A stretch of DNA of 64,000 nucleotides from Litoribrevibacter albus (lineage in GTDB: Bacteria > Pseudomonadota > Gammaproteobacteria > Pseudomonadales > Litoribrevibacteraceae): positions 62,001 to 126,000 of the forward strand of contig NZ_BSNM01000013.1 in NCBI RefSeq assembly GCF_030159995.1, read 5' to 3'. Shown piece by piece: positions 22,519 through 33,010 of the stretch; the stretch's first letter is position 1, and the number at the start of each line of letters is the position of its first letter. A model generated the notes under the pieces. That model was not told the DNA's origin. It ran no database searches and worked only from the letters and a program-made list of their open reading frames with translations. Made by a program: the position numbers and the translations under genes.

Positions 22519-23130
22519 TTGATAAAGCAGTTCCATTATGACAGCGACATGGCGGGTGGCTCCCTCATGGTGAGAGAAAGCCGTATCGTTGCTGGTTTGC
22601 TAATGGACGGCGTAACACCTGAACAGTGGGATGAAGCAATTCGGGTAGAGAACGTGTTGCAAAAACGCACGCCAGCGTCAGCAAAGCGAAATGCCACGGC
22701 GATTCGCAAACGACTTGAGCGTCTGGAGCCGGAGTTCTGGCGAGCGTTGAGAGATGGAGATGACGAGCTGGCCACACAGGTAGCCTTTTGCGGTGCGCTG
22801 GAGCGGAATCTTTTGCTGGTGGAGTTTATGGAGACGGTACTTCGTGATGCCTACATGTCCAGAGCTGAGCATCTCGATGCGTTTGTTTGGGCGGATTTTC
22901 TCGAAGACCGGTCGCATAGAGATCTGGCCATTTGCGACTGGAAGGAATCTACCAAAAAGAAAATGGGGCAGGTGGTGTTTCGTATGCTCGCTGAGGTTGG
23001 GTACCTGAAGAGCACACGAAAGCTTGAACTACAGCATGTTGTGGTAAGGCCTGAAGTCAAAACCATGCTCGAAGAGCATTACAAACACAGAATTAAAAAG
23101 TGCATGGAAGTGTCGGCATGGACGCGATAA
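22519..23130 (+). CDS. brxA: BREX protein BrxA (DUF1819)
   Basis: A 203-residue helical protein of the BrxA family, a small DNA-binding component of type I BREX. The start is judged to be TTG at 22519 because GGGGAGG (22506-22512) abuts the alternative TTG at 22513 and is six bases from 22519. The region I-R-K-R-L-E-R-L-E-P-E-F-W and the C-terminal basic end are typical. It overlaps the longest brxB frame but not the chosen brxB start. Confidence 0.9.
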   Translation: MIKQFHYDSDMAGGSLMVRESRIVAGLLMDGVTPEQWDEAIRVENVLQKRTPASAKRNATAIRKRLERLEPEFWRALRDGDDELATQVAFCGALERNLLLVEFMETVLRDAYMSRAEHLDAFVWADFLEDRSHRDLAICDWKESTKKKMGQVVFRMLAEVGYLKSTRKLELQHVVVRPEVKTMLEEHYKHRIKKCMEVSAWTR

Positions 23131-23147
23131 GTGCATTGGGAGCAACT

Positions 23148-23723
23148 ATGGATCAACGACTACATGACCGGCTGAATCAGATACCAGACAAGATTCTGTC
23201 CCCAGAGTTTTTGAGTGGGCAGGGACTGGGAAATGAAATTGGCTTCTGGATATTTGATTACGAGCCTGAGCAAGAGCTTGGGGTTCGAGAGTACATCGAA
23301 TTCCTTGAAGTCATGCTGGCCAAGAAGCACAGTCATTTGAAGGTGGTTAACATCAATCTTCTCAAGTGCCTGGTCGGTTATCTTGCCGATCGCAACTTCG
23401 TTGATAAAGCCATAGAGATGCAGAAGGTCAAAGGTGATGAGGCCTTGATGAAAGCCCTGAAAGGGCCGCTGCACATGGACAAATTCGCGCCTTACCTGAC
23501 AGAAAAACATTCCGCTACCGAGCAGGACATCATCTTCATTACTGGAGTGGGTTCTGTTTGGCCGTTATTGCGAGCACACAACCTGCTAAACAGCCTTCAT
23601 TCACTGTTGGGGCATAAGCCTGTCGTTCTGTTTTATCCCGGTCAATACAACGGCCAGGCAATGAGCCTGTTCGGGAGAATACCCAGCAATAACTACTACA
23701 GAGCCTTCAGGTTGGTTCCGTAA
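23148..23723 (+). CDS. brxB: BREX protein BrxB (DUF1788)
   Basis: A 191-residue BrxB. The family signature is the N-terminal L-S-G-Q-G-L-G-N-E-I-G-F-W-I-F-D-Y and a late T-G-V-G-S-V-W-P-L-L-R block, near the end F-Y-P-G-Q-Y-N-G. Its biochemical role is not established, but it is needed in type I BREX. ATG at 23148 has GGGAG five bases upstream; the in-frame ATG at 23118 has none. It lies 45 bp before brxC. Confidence 0.9.
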   Translation: MDQRLHDRLNQIPDKILSPEFLSGQGLGNEIGFWIFDYEPEQELGVREYIEFLEVMLAKKHSHLKVVNINLLKCLVGYLADRNFVDKAIEMQKVKGDEALMKALKGPLHMDKFAPYLTEKHSATEQDIIFITGVGSVWPLLRAHNLLNSLHSLLGHKPVVLFYPGQYNGQAMSLFGRIPSNNYYRAFRLVP

Positions 23724-23768
23724 GCAATGGCGACCAATTAATAAGAATTTCAGGGGAATCAACACACT

Positions 23769-26700
23769 ATGAACATCAAAGAACTCTTTTTTAAGCCACT
23801 GGATCGCTCAATTAACGGCGTTGTTAAGGCTGACCAGGATGATGATGCCACTGTTTACCAGGAACTGGATGAATATGTGGTGACCAATGAGCTGGAGAAG
23901 CATTTTCGGGATTTCTTTCAGTCCTACGGTACCGATCTCAATGACCCCTCCATCGCTAACCGTGTGGGGGTGTGGATTTCTGGTTTCTTCGGTTCTGGTA
24001 AATCACACTTCCTGAAGACCTTATCCTATATTCTGGCCAACAAGGTGGCGCGGGATTCAGAAGGTCACGAACGCAGCGCAGTAGAGTTTTTTGATGAACA
24101 CAAGATCCGCGATGCTTTTATTCGTGCAGATATTGATAAAGCCGTAAGCGGTCATTCCGATGTCATTCTGTTCAATATTGACAGTAAGGCCAGCTCAAAC
24201 GATGACGGCAACCCTATCCTTAATGTCTTCCTGCGAGTGTTCAATGAGCACCAGGGTTTTAGCGGGGATCACCCGCACATCGCGCACATGGAACGTCATT
24301 TGGCCCAGAAAGGGGCCTATGAGACCTTCAAAACCGCATTTGAAGAATCCAGCGGTCTTTCATGGACTGAAGAACGTGACGGGTATCAGTTCTACCAGGA
24401 TGATGTAGAGAAGGCCATTTCCAAGGCATTGAACCTGTCACCAGATGCTGCCCATAAATGGTTTGAAGAATCCGAAGAGACGTTCAGCGTCTCCGTCGAA
24501 AACTTCTGTCACTGGGTCAAAGAGTACCTGGACAGTAAAGATCCGAAACACCGGATACTGTTCCTGGTGGATGAAGTCGGTCAGTTTATTGGCAGTAATA
24601 CCCGCCTGATGCTGACCTTGCAAACCATCACGGAAAACCTGGGCACCATCTGTAAGGGGCGTGCCTGGATCATAGTAACCTCTCAGGCCGATATGGACGC
24701 GGTACTGGGTGAACTGTCATCTTCCAAAGCCAACGATTTCTCCAAGATTGCCGGTCGCTTCAAGACCCGGTTGTCGCTGTCCAGCTCGAACACCGATGAG
24801 GTTATCCAGAAGCGCTTGCTGCGTAAGACTCCGGAAGCAGCGGACATGCTCAAGTCCGTCTTCGACCAGAAGGGCGACATCCTGAAAAACCAAATTACCT
24901 TCGATCGTTCCGGGCCGACGCTCAAGAACTTTGATGGTCCAGATAGCTTCGTCAATAACTATCCGTTTGCGCCTTACCACTTCCAGTTGGTACAGAAGGT
25001 TTTTGAGGAGATCCGTAAAGTCGGGGCCACCGGGGCGCACCTGGCTTACGGTGAGCGGTCTATGCTGGACGCCTTCCAAATGGCCGCCAGCTCCATCGCC
25101 AAGGAAGAGGTGGGAGCCCTCGTGCCAATGCACCGCTTCTATAGTGCCGTTGAAGGCTTTTTGGATACAGCCGTCAAACGCACCATCGATCAGGCCGGTG
25201 AGAATGCCACCCTGGACAGTTTCGATGTTCAGATGCTCCGCACACTGTTCATGATTCGCTATGTAGATCTGATCAAAGGAACTCTCGATAACCTGGTCAC
25301 TCTGTCGATTGAGAAAATCGACGATGACAAGCTGGCGCTACGCAAACGTATCGAGGAGAGCCTTCAGCGTCTGGAGAAGGAAAGCCTGATCACTCGTAAT
25401 GGTGATGAGTTCCTGTTCCTGACAAACGAAGAGCGGGACATTACTCAGAAGATTAAGGCTACTGACGTTGCCAGCTCGGAAGAAAACAAAGAACTGAGCA
25501 ACCTGATTTTCAAAGATTTGCTGCGTGATACCAATAAATACCGCCATCAGCCCAACAAGATGGACTACAGCATTGGCCGGTACCTGGATGGGCATACCCT
25601 GGACGGTAAGTATGAAGCTGACCTGAAAGTGGAAGTGGTGTCACCGCTGGACACGGATTACAGCCAATACTCTGAGGCTGGCTGCATCAATAAAAGCGCA
25701 GAGGGCGAAGGTCAAATCCTTATTAAGCTGGGCGATGATAAGCAGTTCTTCAGTGAACTCCGCACCTGGCTGAAGACCAACAAGTTTATTCGTCTGAATG
25801 ACGACGGAACCCAGGCGGACATTACCCGTATCTTGGCTGATCGTGGTCGGGAGAACCAGGAGCGTAAAAAACGCCTGCGTGCCCGGATGGAAGACATGCT
25901 GTTGAAAGCGGAGGTCTACGCTCTTGGTCAGCATCTTTCTCTATCTTCATCCAATGCACTTACCAAGCTTGATGAGGCCTGCCGATACCTGTTGGAGAAT
26001 ACCTACACCAAGCTGAGCTATATCAAGGTCTACCAGCAAGATCCCTGGCGCGAGCTTAATGCCGTTCTGACCGTCGATGATATTGGACAAATGGGCCTGT
26101 CATTGGAAGGCGAAGAGGGTAATCCAAAGGCAACCCGCGATGTTGAGCAATACATCGGGCTTAGGGCGACCGGGACCGAGCGTATCCTGCTTTCAGATAT
26201 TGTTGAGCGTTTCGCGAAGCGACCGTATGGCTGGCCAGATGCTGAGATTTTGTTGATTGTTGGCCGTTTGGCTGCGGCTGGCCGGATCTCGTTCCAGCTT
26301 GGGGGTGGAACGCTGCCCGTCAGGGAAGCGCTGGAGCCTCTCCAGAATACACGCCGTCGTCGCGAAGTCTCAATTATCAAAAAACGCCAAACGGATGAAG
26401 CAGTGCTGAAGCAGGCGCGTAACCTGACTCAAGACCTGTTCTCTTCGATGGGACCGGCCACCGAGAAGGAGTTGTTTGAGTTTTACACCCAGCACTTCAG
26501 CAAGTGGCTGGCCAATCTCAAATCCTACAAAAGCAAAACCGATGTGGGCCGTTTTCCAGGGAAGACAGTGATTGAGCAGTCAATCCTGACTCTGGAGCGC
26601 TTGCTTAGCAACGATGATAGCTTCGATTTCTTCAAGCAGGTCGTCGATAAGAAGGACGATTACCTGGATCTGGAGGAGGATTACCGGGACATCCACGAAT

Positions 26701-27428
26701 TCTTCAGTAACCAGATCCACACCTGGCAGCAGCTTCAGCAGGCACTTCGTCACTTTGATAAAAACCGTCAGGCGTTGGAGAAAGACGCGGATGCCAGTAA
26801 GGCTTTGTCGGAACTGCAATCTATCGAATCAGCAGATGCGCCTTACGGGATGTTGCACAAAGTCGCTTCTCTGGTAAGCACAGTAGAAACCGTCAACGAA
26901 CGTCTACTAACTGAAAAGCGAACCCATGCCATTGAGCGAGTGGACGACAAAATCAAACAGCTTGAAGGTGAGATCGCCAAGAGTGGAATTGGAACGCCTG
27001 AACTGAGCAACCGGTTGCTTCGTCCACTGCAACTGGTGAAAGCAGATTTGGAAACCGAAACCAGTATTGCTGGTATCTACATGCTGCAAACCGAAACAGC
27101 CACTGAACGCTTTGATGATGGCCTGTATGAGCTTGAACGAGCGGTCCAGGCAGAGATTGAGCGCCGCGCCAAGGCAGAACAGGCAGCGAAAGCTCAGCAA
27201 GCTGACCCAGGCGGTGCAGATGCGTCCACACCTATCCCAGAAACGAAGCCAGAGCCACCCGTTGCTAAGCCTAAACCTGTTGTCGAGGTGAATGTGTCCA
27301 GCGTCTACAACAAGACCTGTGAAGGTGTGTACTTGGAAACTGAAGAATCCATCGACCAGTTTGTGGAAGCCCTCAAAGCTGAGTTGAAGAGCATTGTTCG
27401 CAATGAAAAGCGCGTGCGTATTCGCTAA
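23769..27428 (+). CDS. brxC: BREX ATPase BrxC
   Basis: A 1219-residue P-loop ATPase of the BrxC/PglY family. Walker A is F-F-G-S-G-K-S-H (about residues 72-79) and Walker B is L-F-L-V-D-E-V-G (about 263-270). Coiled-coil stretches fill much of the C-terminal half, and a Pro/Ala/Glu-rich linker lies at about 1140-1180 before the final conserved segment. BrxC is a core component for both host methylation and phage exclusion. It is full length for the family, and 12 bp separate it from pglX. Confidence 0.95.
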   Translation: MNIKELFFKPLDRSINGVVKADQDDDATVYQELDEYVVTNELEKHFRDFFQSYGTDLNDPSIANRVGVWISGFFGSGKSHFLKTLSYILANKVARDSEGHERSAVEFFDEHKIRDAFIRADIDKAVSGHSDVILFNIDSKASSNDDGNPILNVFLRVFNEHQGFSGDHPHIAHMERHLAQKGAYETFKTAFEESSGLSWTEERDGYQFYQDDVEKAISKALNLSPDAAHKWFEESEETFSVSVENFCHWVKEYLDSKDPKHRILFLVDEVGQFIGSNTRLMLTLQTITENLGTICKGRAWIIVTSQADMDAVLGELSSSKANDFSKIAGRFKTRLSLSSSNTDEVIQKRLLRKTPEAADMLKSVFDQKGDILKNQITFDRSGPTLKNFDGPDSFVNNYPFAPYHFQLVQKVFEEIRKVGATGAHLAYGERSMLDAFQMAASSIAKEEVGALVPMHRFYSAVEGFLDTAVKRTIDQAGENATLDSFDVQMLRTLFMIRYVDLIKGTLDNLVTLSIEKIDDDKLALRKRIEESLQRLEKESLITRNGDEFLFLTNEERDITQKIKATDVASSEENKELSNLIFKDLLRDTNKYRHQPNKMDYSIGRYLDGHTLDGKYEADLKVEVVSPLDTDYSQYSEAGCINKSAEGEGQILIKLGDDKQFFSELRTWLKTNKFIRLNDDGTQADITRILADRGRENQERKKRLRARMEDMLLKAEVYALGQHLSLSSSNALTKLDEACRYLLENTYTKLSYIKVYQQDPWRELNAVLTVDDIGQMGLSLEGEEGNPKATRDVEQYIGLRATGTERILLSDIVERFAKRPYGWPDAEILLIVGRLAAAGRISFQLGGGTLPVREALEPLQNTRRRREVSIIKKRQTDEAVLKQARNLTQDLFSSMGPATEKELFEFYTQHFSKWLANLKSYKSKTDVGRFPGKTVIEQSILTLERLLSNDDSFDFFKQVVDKKDDYLDLEEDYRDIHEFFSNQIHTWQQLQQALRHFDKNRQALEKDADASKALSELQSIESADAPYGMLHKVASLVSTVETVNERLLTEKRTHAIERVDDKIKQLEGEIAKSGIGTPELSNRLLRPLQLVKADLETETSIAGIYMLQTETATERFDDGLYELERAVQAEIERRAKAEQAAKAQQADPGGADASTPIPETKPEPPVAKPKPVVEVNVSSVYNKTCEGVYLETEESIDQFVEALKAELKSIVRNEKRVRIR

Positions 27429-27440
27429 GGAAGTAATCAC

Positions 27441-30400
27441 ATGAACACAAACAACGTAAAAAAATACGCACCTAAAGCCCGTAAAGCCTTCATTGAGGCC
27501 ATGAGTAAACAGGCAGCTAAATATGGGATTACCAAAAAGAAAATCGAGCCAGCGGAGCAGAAGGGCGACCTGGTTCTAATTGGTGATAGACCGTTTCCGG
27601 CTTCGGTTATCAAACCACGTGAACGTTTGGTAAAGCGCATCGAGCAGCAAGGCTTCGACCAGGTAATGGAGCATGTAGCCTATAGCTGGTTTAACCGTCT
27701 ATGCGCAATTCGCTACATGGAACGCAAAGGGTTCCTTGACCATGGGCGTCGGGTATTGAGCGCGACTGACGGCAGTGCCGGTGTGCCCCAAATAATGGAA
27801 GAGTGTCTGGATGTCGAGTTGCCCGGTCTGGACCAGGCCAAGGTTAGAGAACTGAAGCTTGATGGCACCAAAGACGAAGAGCTTTATCGTGAATTGTTAC
27901 TGGCCCAGTGCCATGCCTTGCACCAAGCAATGCCATTTCTGTTTGAGGCGGTAGCAGATGAATCCGAGCTGCTGTTGCCAGAGAACCTGACAAAGACAGA
28001 CTCACTGATCCGAGATTTGGTGGCCAGTATTCCCGATGAAGACTGGGATCATATTGAAATTATTGGTTGGCTGTACCAGTTCTATATCTCTGAGAAAAAA
28101 GACCAAGTTATCGGCAAGGTCGTTAAGAGCGAGGATATTCCAGCCGCGACACAGCTTTTCACGCCCAATTGGATTGTTCAGTACTTGGTTCAAAACTCTG
28201 TTGGTCGCCAGTGGCTTCAGGCGTATCCAGATTCTCCACTCAAGGAGAAAATGCCGTATTACATTGAGCTTTCTGAGCAATCGCTTGAGGTACAGGACAG
28301 GCTTGCTGAGATTTCAAAGAAGGAAATTAAACCAGAATTATTGTCATGTATTGATCCAAGTTGTGGGTCTGGGCATATTTTGGTTGAAGCCTACAAACTT
28401 TTTAAAGCCATATATGAAGAGAGAGGCTACCGAACTCGCGACATTCCTCAGCTTATTCTCGAAAACAATCTTTACGGCTTGGATATTGATGACCGCGCTG
28501 GACAATTGGCCGGGTTCGCTTTGATGATGCTGGCGAGAGAGGATGATAGAAGAATCTTCTCTCGCAATATCAGGCTCAATGTTCTGTCCTTGCAGGAAAG
28601 CACCAACGTTAACCTCCGATCGTTGTGGCAATCACTAAACCTTACTGGAGAGTGGGAAAGTGGTAGTTCACAAGGATTGTTTGTCGAAGAACAGCAGGAT
28701 TTAGGTTCTTTAACATCAGATAATCGCTACGAGCTTCTCCAGAGAACTTTGGAAAGGTTCAAACAATCCAAGACTTTTGGGTCTTTGATTGAAGTGCCGC
28801 ATGAAGATCTCGAAGGGCTGACAGAGTTACACCTATCTCTCGCAGAAATGGAGCAATCTGGGGACACTATGCAAAAGGTGGCGGCTTCTCAGCTAATACC
28901 TTTCGTACATCAAGCATTGTTATTGGCGCGAGAGTATGACTCTGTAGTCACTAATCCTCCCTATATAGGAAGCGGCTATTTAAACGCAGATTTGAAAGAA
29001 TTGGCAAATATCAGATATGTGAAATCTAAAGCCGATTTGTTCGGAATGTTCATTGAACGTTGCATTGAGTTAGCTAAAACACACGGATTCTCATCAATGA
29101 TGACTCCGTTTACATGGCTAACTATTAAAAACTTCTCTGAGTTACGGAAGCACGTGATAGCCTGTTCAGAGATTGTTGGTCTTGTTCAGCCTGAATATCA
29201 TGCATTTTTTGAATCTGCATACGTCCCCATTTGTGCATACATAATAAGGAAGTCAAACACTGGCGTTCGAGGCTGCTATATAGACTTGGCGGATTTTTAC
29301 GGGGCGGAAATTCAACCTGTAATGTATCTCAAGGCGGCCAGGGACGTTTCTGTAAGTTATAGGTATGACAGATGCTCTTCTGATTTTAGCAAGGTTCCAG
29401 ACAGCTCAATAATGTTCAAACTTCCCGACCCTCTATTTGATTTGTTCTCCAATACGAATAAGTTAGCTGGACGTGCAGATATAAGTGAGGGGATTAAAAC
29501 CGGGGATAATGAGTACTTTATTCGTTTTTGGCATGAGGTTGACTTTGGTCGGATGTCAACCATTGGAGGCGGAGATGATATCAAATGGATTCCACACCAC
29601 AAAGGAGGGGAGTATCGTAGATGGTATGGAAATCTTGAGCATGTAGTCAACTGGGAAAATAATGGAGCGGAGCTAAAGGCCAGTAAGAAATCAGGACTTC
29701 AGGGTTCTAAAAATTATTTTAAAGAAGGGGTTACTTGGTCCAAGTTATCAAGCAGCTACTTCGGTGTAAGGATGTTGCCAGGAAATGTCTTGTTCGACTC
29801 CGGAAGTCCATCAGCATTCATTCACAATGAGTCAGAAAGATATGCCCTGCTAGGATACTTATCATCTGTGGTTGCTTCTTATATTGTGAAGCAACTAAAC
29901 CCAACACTTAATTTCCAAGTTGGAAATATCGCGTCTCTTCCATTTAAAGGATCTGATGAAGTTGACTATAAGGAAGTCAATTCGATCGTTAAAAGACTTG
30001 TGGAATTGGCAAGGACTTCTTGGGATTATTCCGAAGTTAGTTATTCATTTGACAGGAGTCCGATACTAAATGGCAAAACACTTGGGCAAGGTTATTCTGA
30101 ATTTATTTTGCAAGTTGGACGAGAAATAGACGAAGCGGTTGCCCTTGAGGCGGCTAATAATAAATCGTTTGTTGATATTTATGAGCTTAATGGCTTCTTG
30201 GATACTGACGTTTTACGAGAACACATAACGCATCGATACAATCCAGAATTTATATATGATTCTAAAAAAGATAGTGGTGAGCTTAGTAAGAGGCTTCAAT
30301 CTGACATCCTAACAGAGTTTCTAAGCTATACAATTGGTTGCATGGTTGGTCGTTATTCTTTGGATCGCGATGGTTTGGTCTTTGCTGGCTCAGGAAACTC

Positions 30401-31085
30401 GGGATTCACAGAGCTGGTTTCCGAGGGTACCTATAAGACCTTCCCAGCCGACGACGATGGAATCATCCCTCTAACTGACCAAGAATGGTTCCCTGATGAT
30501 GCGACTAATCGCTTCCGAGAGTTTGTCAAAGTCGTTTGGGGAGAAGACCACCTTCAAGAAAACCTCGACTTCGTAGCCGATTCTCTCTGCCTGCACGCTA
30601 TCAAACCTAAGAAATCTGAATCGTCGATGGACACGATTCGTCGGTACCTATCCACCCAGTTTTATAAAGACCACCTGAAGACTTACAAAAAACGTCCTAT
30701 CTACTGGCTGTTCAGCTCTGGTAAGCAAAAGGCTTTCGAGTGCCTGGTTTATCTGCACCGGTATAACGAAGGTACGCTGGCGCGTATGCGCACTGAGTAC
30801 GTCATTCCCCTGACAGCGAAGATGGCGGCCTATGCTCAAAAGCTGGAAAACGACAAAGAGGCCAGCGGTTCGGCAGCAGAGGTGAAGCGCCTTGAAAAAG
30901 AAATTGCCCAACTGCACAAGCAGCAGGCTGAGCTGAGCGAGTTCGATGAGAAGTTGCGCCATTATGCTGACCAGAGAATAAGCCTGGATCTCGATGATGG
31001 CGTAAAAGCCAACTACGGCAAATTTGGTGATTTGCTGGCAGAAGTGAAAGCCATTACAGGCGAGTCTCCGGAGGTTTTATCATGA
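27441..31085 (+). CDS. pglX: BREX adenine methyltransferase PglX/BrxX
   Basis: A 1214-residue class I DNA methyltransferase. SAM-binding motif I is D-P-S-C-G-S-G-H-I-L (about residues 303-312) and the catalytic motif is T-N-P-P-Y (about 505-509), which marks N6-adenine methylation. The C-terminal half carries the target recognition part and a coiled coil (about 1130-1190). It marks host DNA, and BREX attacks unmarked phage DNA. The two ends share the composition of brxC and pglZ while the middle (about 28180-30340) is clearly more A+T rich, suggesting exchange of the specificity region. It overlaps brxU by ATGA. Confidence 0.95.
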   Translation: MNTNNVKKYAPKARKAFIEAMSKQAAKYGITKKKIEPAEQKGDLVLIGDRPFPASVIKPRERLVKRIEQQGFDQVMEHVAYSWFNRLCAIRYMERKGFLDHGRRVLSATDGSAGVPQIMEECLDVELPGLDQAKVRELKLDGTKDEELYRELLLAQCHALHQAMPFLFEAVADESELLLPENLTKTDSLIRDLVASIPDEDWDHIEIIGWLYQFYISEKKDQVIGKVVKSEDIPAATQLFTPNWIVQYLVQNSVGRQWLQAYPDSPLKEKMPYYIELSEQSLEVQDRLAEISKKEIKPELLSCIDPSCGSGHILVEAYKLFKAIYEERGYRTRDIPQLILENNLYGLDIDDRAGQLAGFALMMLAREDDRRIFSRNIRLNVLSLQESTNVNLRSLWQSLNLTGEWESGSSQGLFVEEQQDLGSLTSDNRYELLQRTLERFKQSKTFGSLIEVPHEDLEGLTELHLSLAEMEQSGDTMQKVAASQLIPFVHQALLLAREYDSVVTNPPYIGSGYLNADLKELANIRYVKSKADLFGMFIERCIELAKTHGFSSMMTPFTWLTIKNFSELRKHVIACSEIVGLVQPEYHAFFESAYVPICAYIIRKSNTGVRGCYIDLADFYGAEIQPVMYLKAARDVSVSYRYDRCSSDFSKVPDSSIMFKLPDPLFDLFSNTNKLAGRADISEGIKTGDNEYFIRFWHEVDFGRMSTIGGGDDIKWIPHHKGGEYRRWYGNLEHVVNWENNGAELKASKKSGLQGSKNYFKEGVTWSKLSSSYFGVRMLPGNVLFDSGSPSAFIHNESERYALLGYLSSVVASYIVKQLNPTLNFQVGNIASLPFKGSDEVDYKEVNSIVKRLVELARTSWDYSEVSYSFDRSPILNGKTLGQGYSEFILQVGREIDEAVALEAANNKSFVDIYELNGFLDTDVLREHITHRYNPEFIYDSKKDSGELSKRLQSDILTEFLSYTIGCMVGRYSLDRDGLVFAGSGNSGFTELVSEGTYKTFPADDDGIIPLTDQEWFPDDATNRFREFVKVVWGEDHLQENLDFVADSLCLHAIKPKKSESSMDTIRRYLSTQFYKDHLKTYKKRPIYWLFSSGKQKAFECLVYLHRYNEGTLARMRTEYVIPLTAKMAAYAQKLENDKEASGSAAEVKRLEKEIAQLHKQQAELSEFDEKLRHYADQRISLDLDDGVKANYGKFGDLLAEVKAITGESPEVLS

Positions 31086-33010
31086 AATTGAATAGCCTTA
31101 GCGATATTTTCGAGCGCCGCCTGCTACGCATCCCTGACTATCAGAGAGGTTACGCTTGGAAGGAGCACCAGGTTGAGGACTTTTGGGAAGATATTCTTCA
31201 GCTCGAAAATGATCGAATTCATTACACAGGAGTTATCACTCTTGAGCCTGTGAAGGCAAACCTGTATCAGAAATGGGAGAAGGATCTTTGGTTAATAGAA
31301 GGTGTTGGATTCAGGCCGTTCTATGTGGTTGACGGGCAGCAGAGACTAACTACATCGATGATCCTACTGCAAGCCATCTTGGAATCTGTCCCAAAAGATG
31401 CCGAGCTGAACTATCAGTCGATTAGTTCTATCCGAAAGCAGTTTATATTCTTTGAGGCTGACAATAAGCTCCAGCAGAGCTTCATATTTGGGTACGAGAA
31501 AGATAACCCAAGTGATGAGTATATGAAGACCAAAATATTTGGCGAGCACTCTGGCTCAAATCAGTTTTTGGAGACGTTGTATACGAGAAACCTCAGCTTT
31601 GCAAAAAATTACTTTAAAGACCGTCTGAAGGATATGTCGGTAGATGAAATTGCCCAGATATATAAAAAGCTTACCCAGAAGCTGAAGTTCAACTTGTATG
31701 AAATTGACGAAGAAATTGATGTCTTTGTCACTTTTGAAACGATGAATAATCGTGGCAAACCTCTAACGAGCTTGGAGCTTCTGAAGAACAGGTTGATATA
31801 TATATCTACGTTATTCAAAAATAACGATGGGCGAGAACAGCTTAGAATTAACATAAACGATGCATGGAAAACCATGTATGAATATCTAGGAAAGAATCCT
31901 GATGTTCCACTAAGCGATAATCTTTTCCTTCGTAATCATTGGACGATGTATTTTAAGTACACGCGAAAAAAAGGTGACGATTACATAAAATTCCTTCTTG
32001 ATGATAAATTCAGTGCAAGAAATGTCACGCATCCAAAATCGCCAGATGACGCACTAAGAATCGAAGAAATATCTGATTATGTTCGTAGTTTACAGCAGTC
32101 GATCGTTTACTGGTTCTACATGCATAACCCGTATTATGCCCAGTCAAATGAACTGACTGATTCCCAGAAAGTTTGGCTTGATCGGTTGGATCGCCTCAGT
32201 TTTAGATCGTTTAAGCCACTTATCCTCTCGGCTTTTGTTTCCAAACAAGAACCTAAGAAAATAACAGAATTATTAACATCTGCGGAAAGGTACAACTTTA
32301 CTCTATTCAATTTAAGTCAGCGAAGAGCAAACACTGGCGATACTGAGTTTTTCAGTATGTCTCGTGATCTATTGACGGGGGAAAAGACCATCGTTGACGT
32401 TTTGGAGACAATTAATAGATGGATAGATAAGTACTATGACCCGGAGAAATTCTTAGCTCACATCGAGGAAAAGTACGAGCTAGATAGAGATGGATTCTAT
32501 CACTGGGATGGAGTCAGATACTTTTTGTTTGAACATGAACAGTGGCTTAGGGAGAAGGGAAGGCAGGCTACCAGTAAATTATCTTGGGACGTTTTGAAAT
32601 CGAACAAAAAAGATCATGTGACTCTCGAACATATTTTCCCACAGACTCCTGATGACCCCTATTGGAAAAACCGATTTGGCCACTTGGAGGAGTCGGAACA
32701 GCGTTATCTAACCCATTCATTGGGGAATTTGCTTCCACTATCACGTTCAAAGAACTCTGCTCTTCAAAATGATAGCTTCCCCAAGAAGGTCAATAACGGC
32801 GATGGAGTAGGTTATTACAACGGTTCTGTGTCAGAAAATGAAGTAGCTCAATGCCCGGATTGGACCCCGACACAAATCCTCAAGCGCGGATTGGATTTGC
32901 TGAGCTTTATGGAACAGCGGTGGAGTATTGTATTAGGAGATTATGATTTTAAAGGGCAGTTACTCCATCTTGCAGACATCGACTTTTCTCCTTCGGGAGA
33001 ACTATCATGA
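31082..33010 (+). CDS. brxU: BrxU, GmrSD-type type IV restriction enzyme
   Basis: A 642-residue protein with an N-terminal DUF262 domain (I-P-D-Y-Q-R-G-Y-A-W at about 12-21; V-D-G-Q-Q-R at about 82-87) and a C-terminal DUF1524/HNH domain (L-E-H-I-F-P-Q at about 513-519, then H-S-L-G-N-L-L-P-L-S). Such enzymes cut DNA carrying modified cytosines, such as glucosylated hydroxymethylcytosine. It thus complements BREX, which acts on unmodified DNA. The place between pglX and pglZ matches the BREX plus BrxU island described from an Escherichia fergusonii plasmid. It overlaps both neighbours by ATGA. Confidence 0.92.
   Translation: MKLNSLSDIFERRLLRIPDYQRGYAWKEHQVEDFWEDILQLENDRIHYTGVITLEPVKANLYQKWEKDLWLIEGVGFRPFYVVDGQQRLTTSMILLQAILESVPKDAELNYQSISSIRKQFIFFEADNKLQQSFIFGYEKDNPSDEYMKTKIFGEHSGSNQFLETLYTRNLSFAKNYFKDRLKDMSVDEIAQIYKKLTQKLKFNLYEIDEEIDVFVTFETMNNRGKPLTSLELLKNRLIYISTLFKNNDGREQLRININDAWKTMYEYLGKNPDVPLSDNLFLRNHWTMYFKYTRKKGDDYIKFLLDDKFSARNVTHPKSPDDALRIEEISDYVRSLQQSIVYWFYMHNPYYAQSNELTDSQKVWLDRLDRLSFRSFKPLILSAFVSKQEPKKITELLTSAERYNFTLFNLSQRRANTGDTEFFSMSRDLLTGEKTIVDVLETINRWIDKYYDPEKFLAHIEEKYELDRDGFYHWDGVRYFLFEHEQWLREKGRQATSKLSWDVLKSNKKDHVTLEHIFPQTPDDPYWKNRFGHLEESEQRYLTHSLGNLLPLSRSKNSALQNDSFPKKVNNGDGVGYYNGSVSENEVAQCPDWTPTQILKRGLDLLSFMEQRWSIVLGDYDFKGQLLHLADIDFSPSGELS

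Noticed and set aside
27441-31085. Phase variation of pglX through a homopolymer run
   Set aside because: The longest run noticed is a six-A stretch near 28095, too short to be convincing.
31082-33010. A separate GmrSD type IV restriction system inserted by chance
   Set aside because: Overlapping start/stop codons with pglX and pglZ and the known BrxU position show it is part of the BREX operon.
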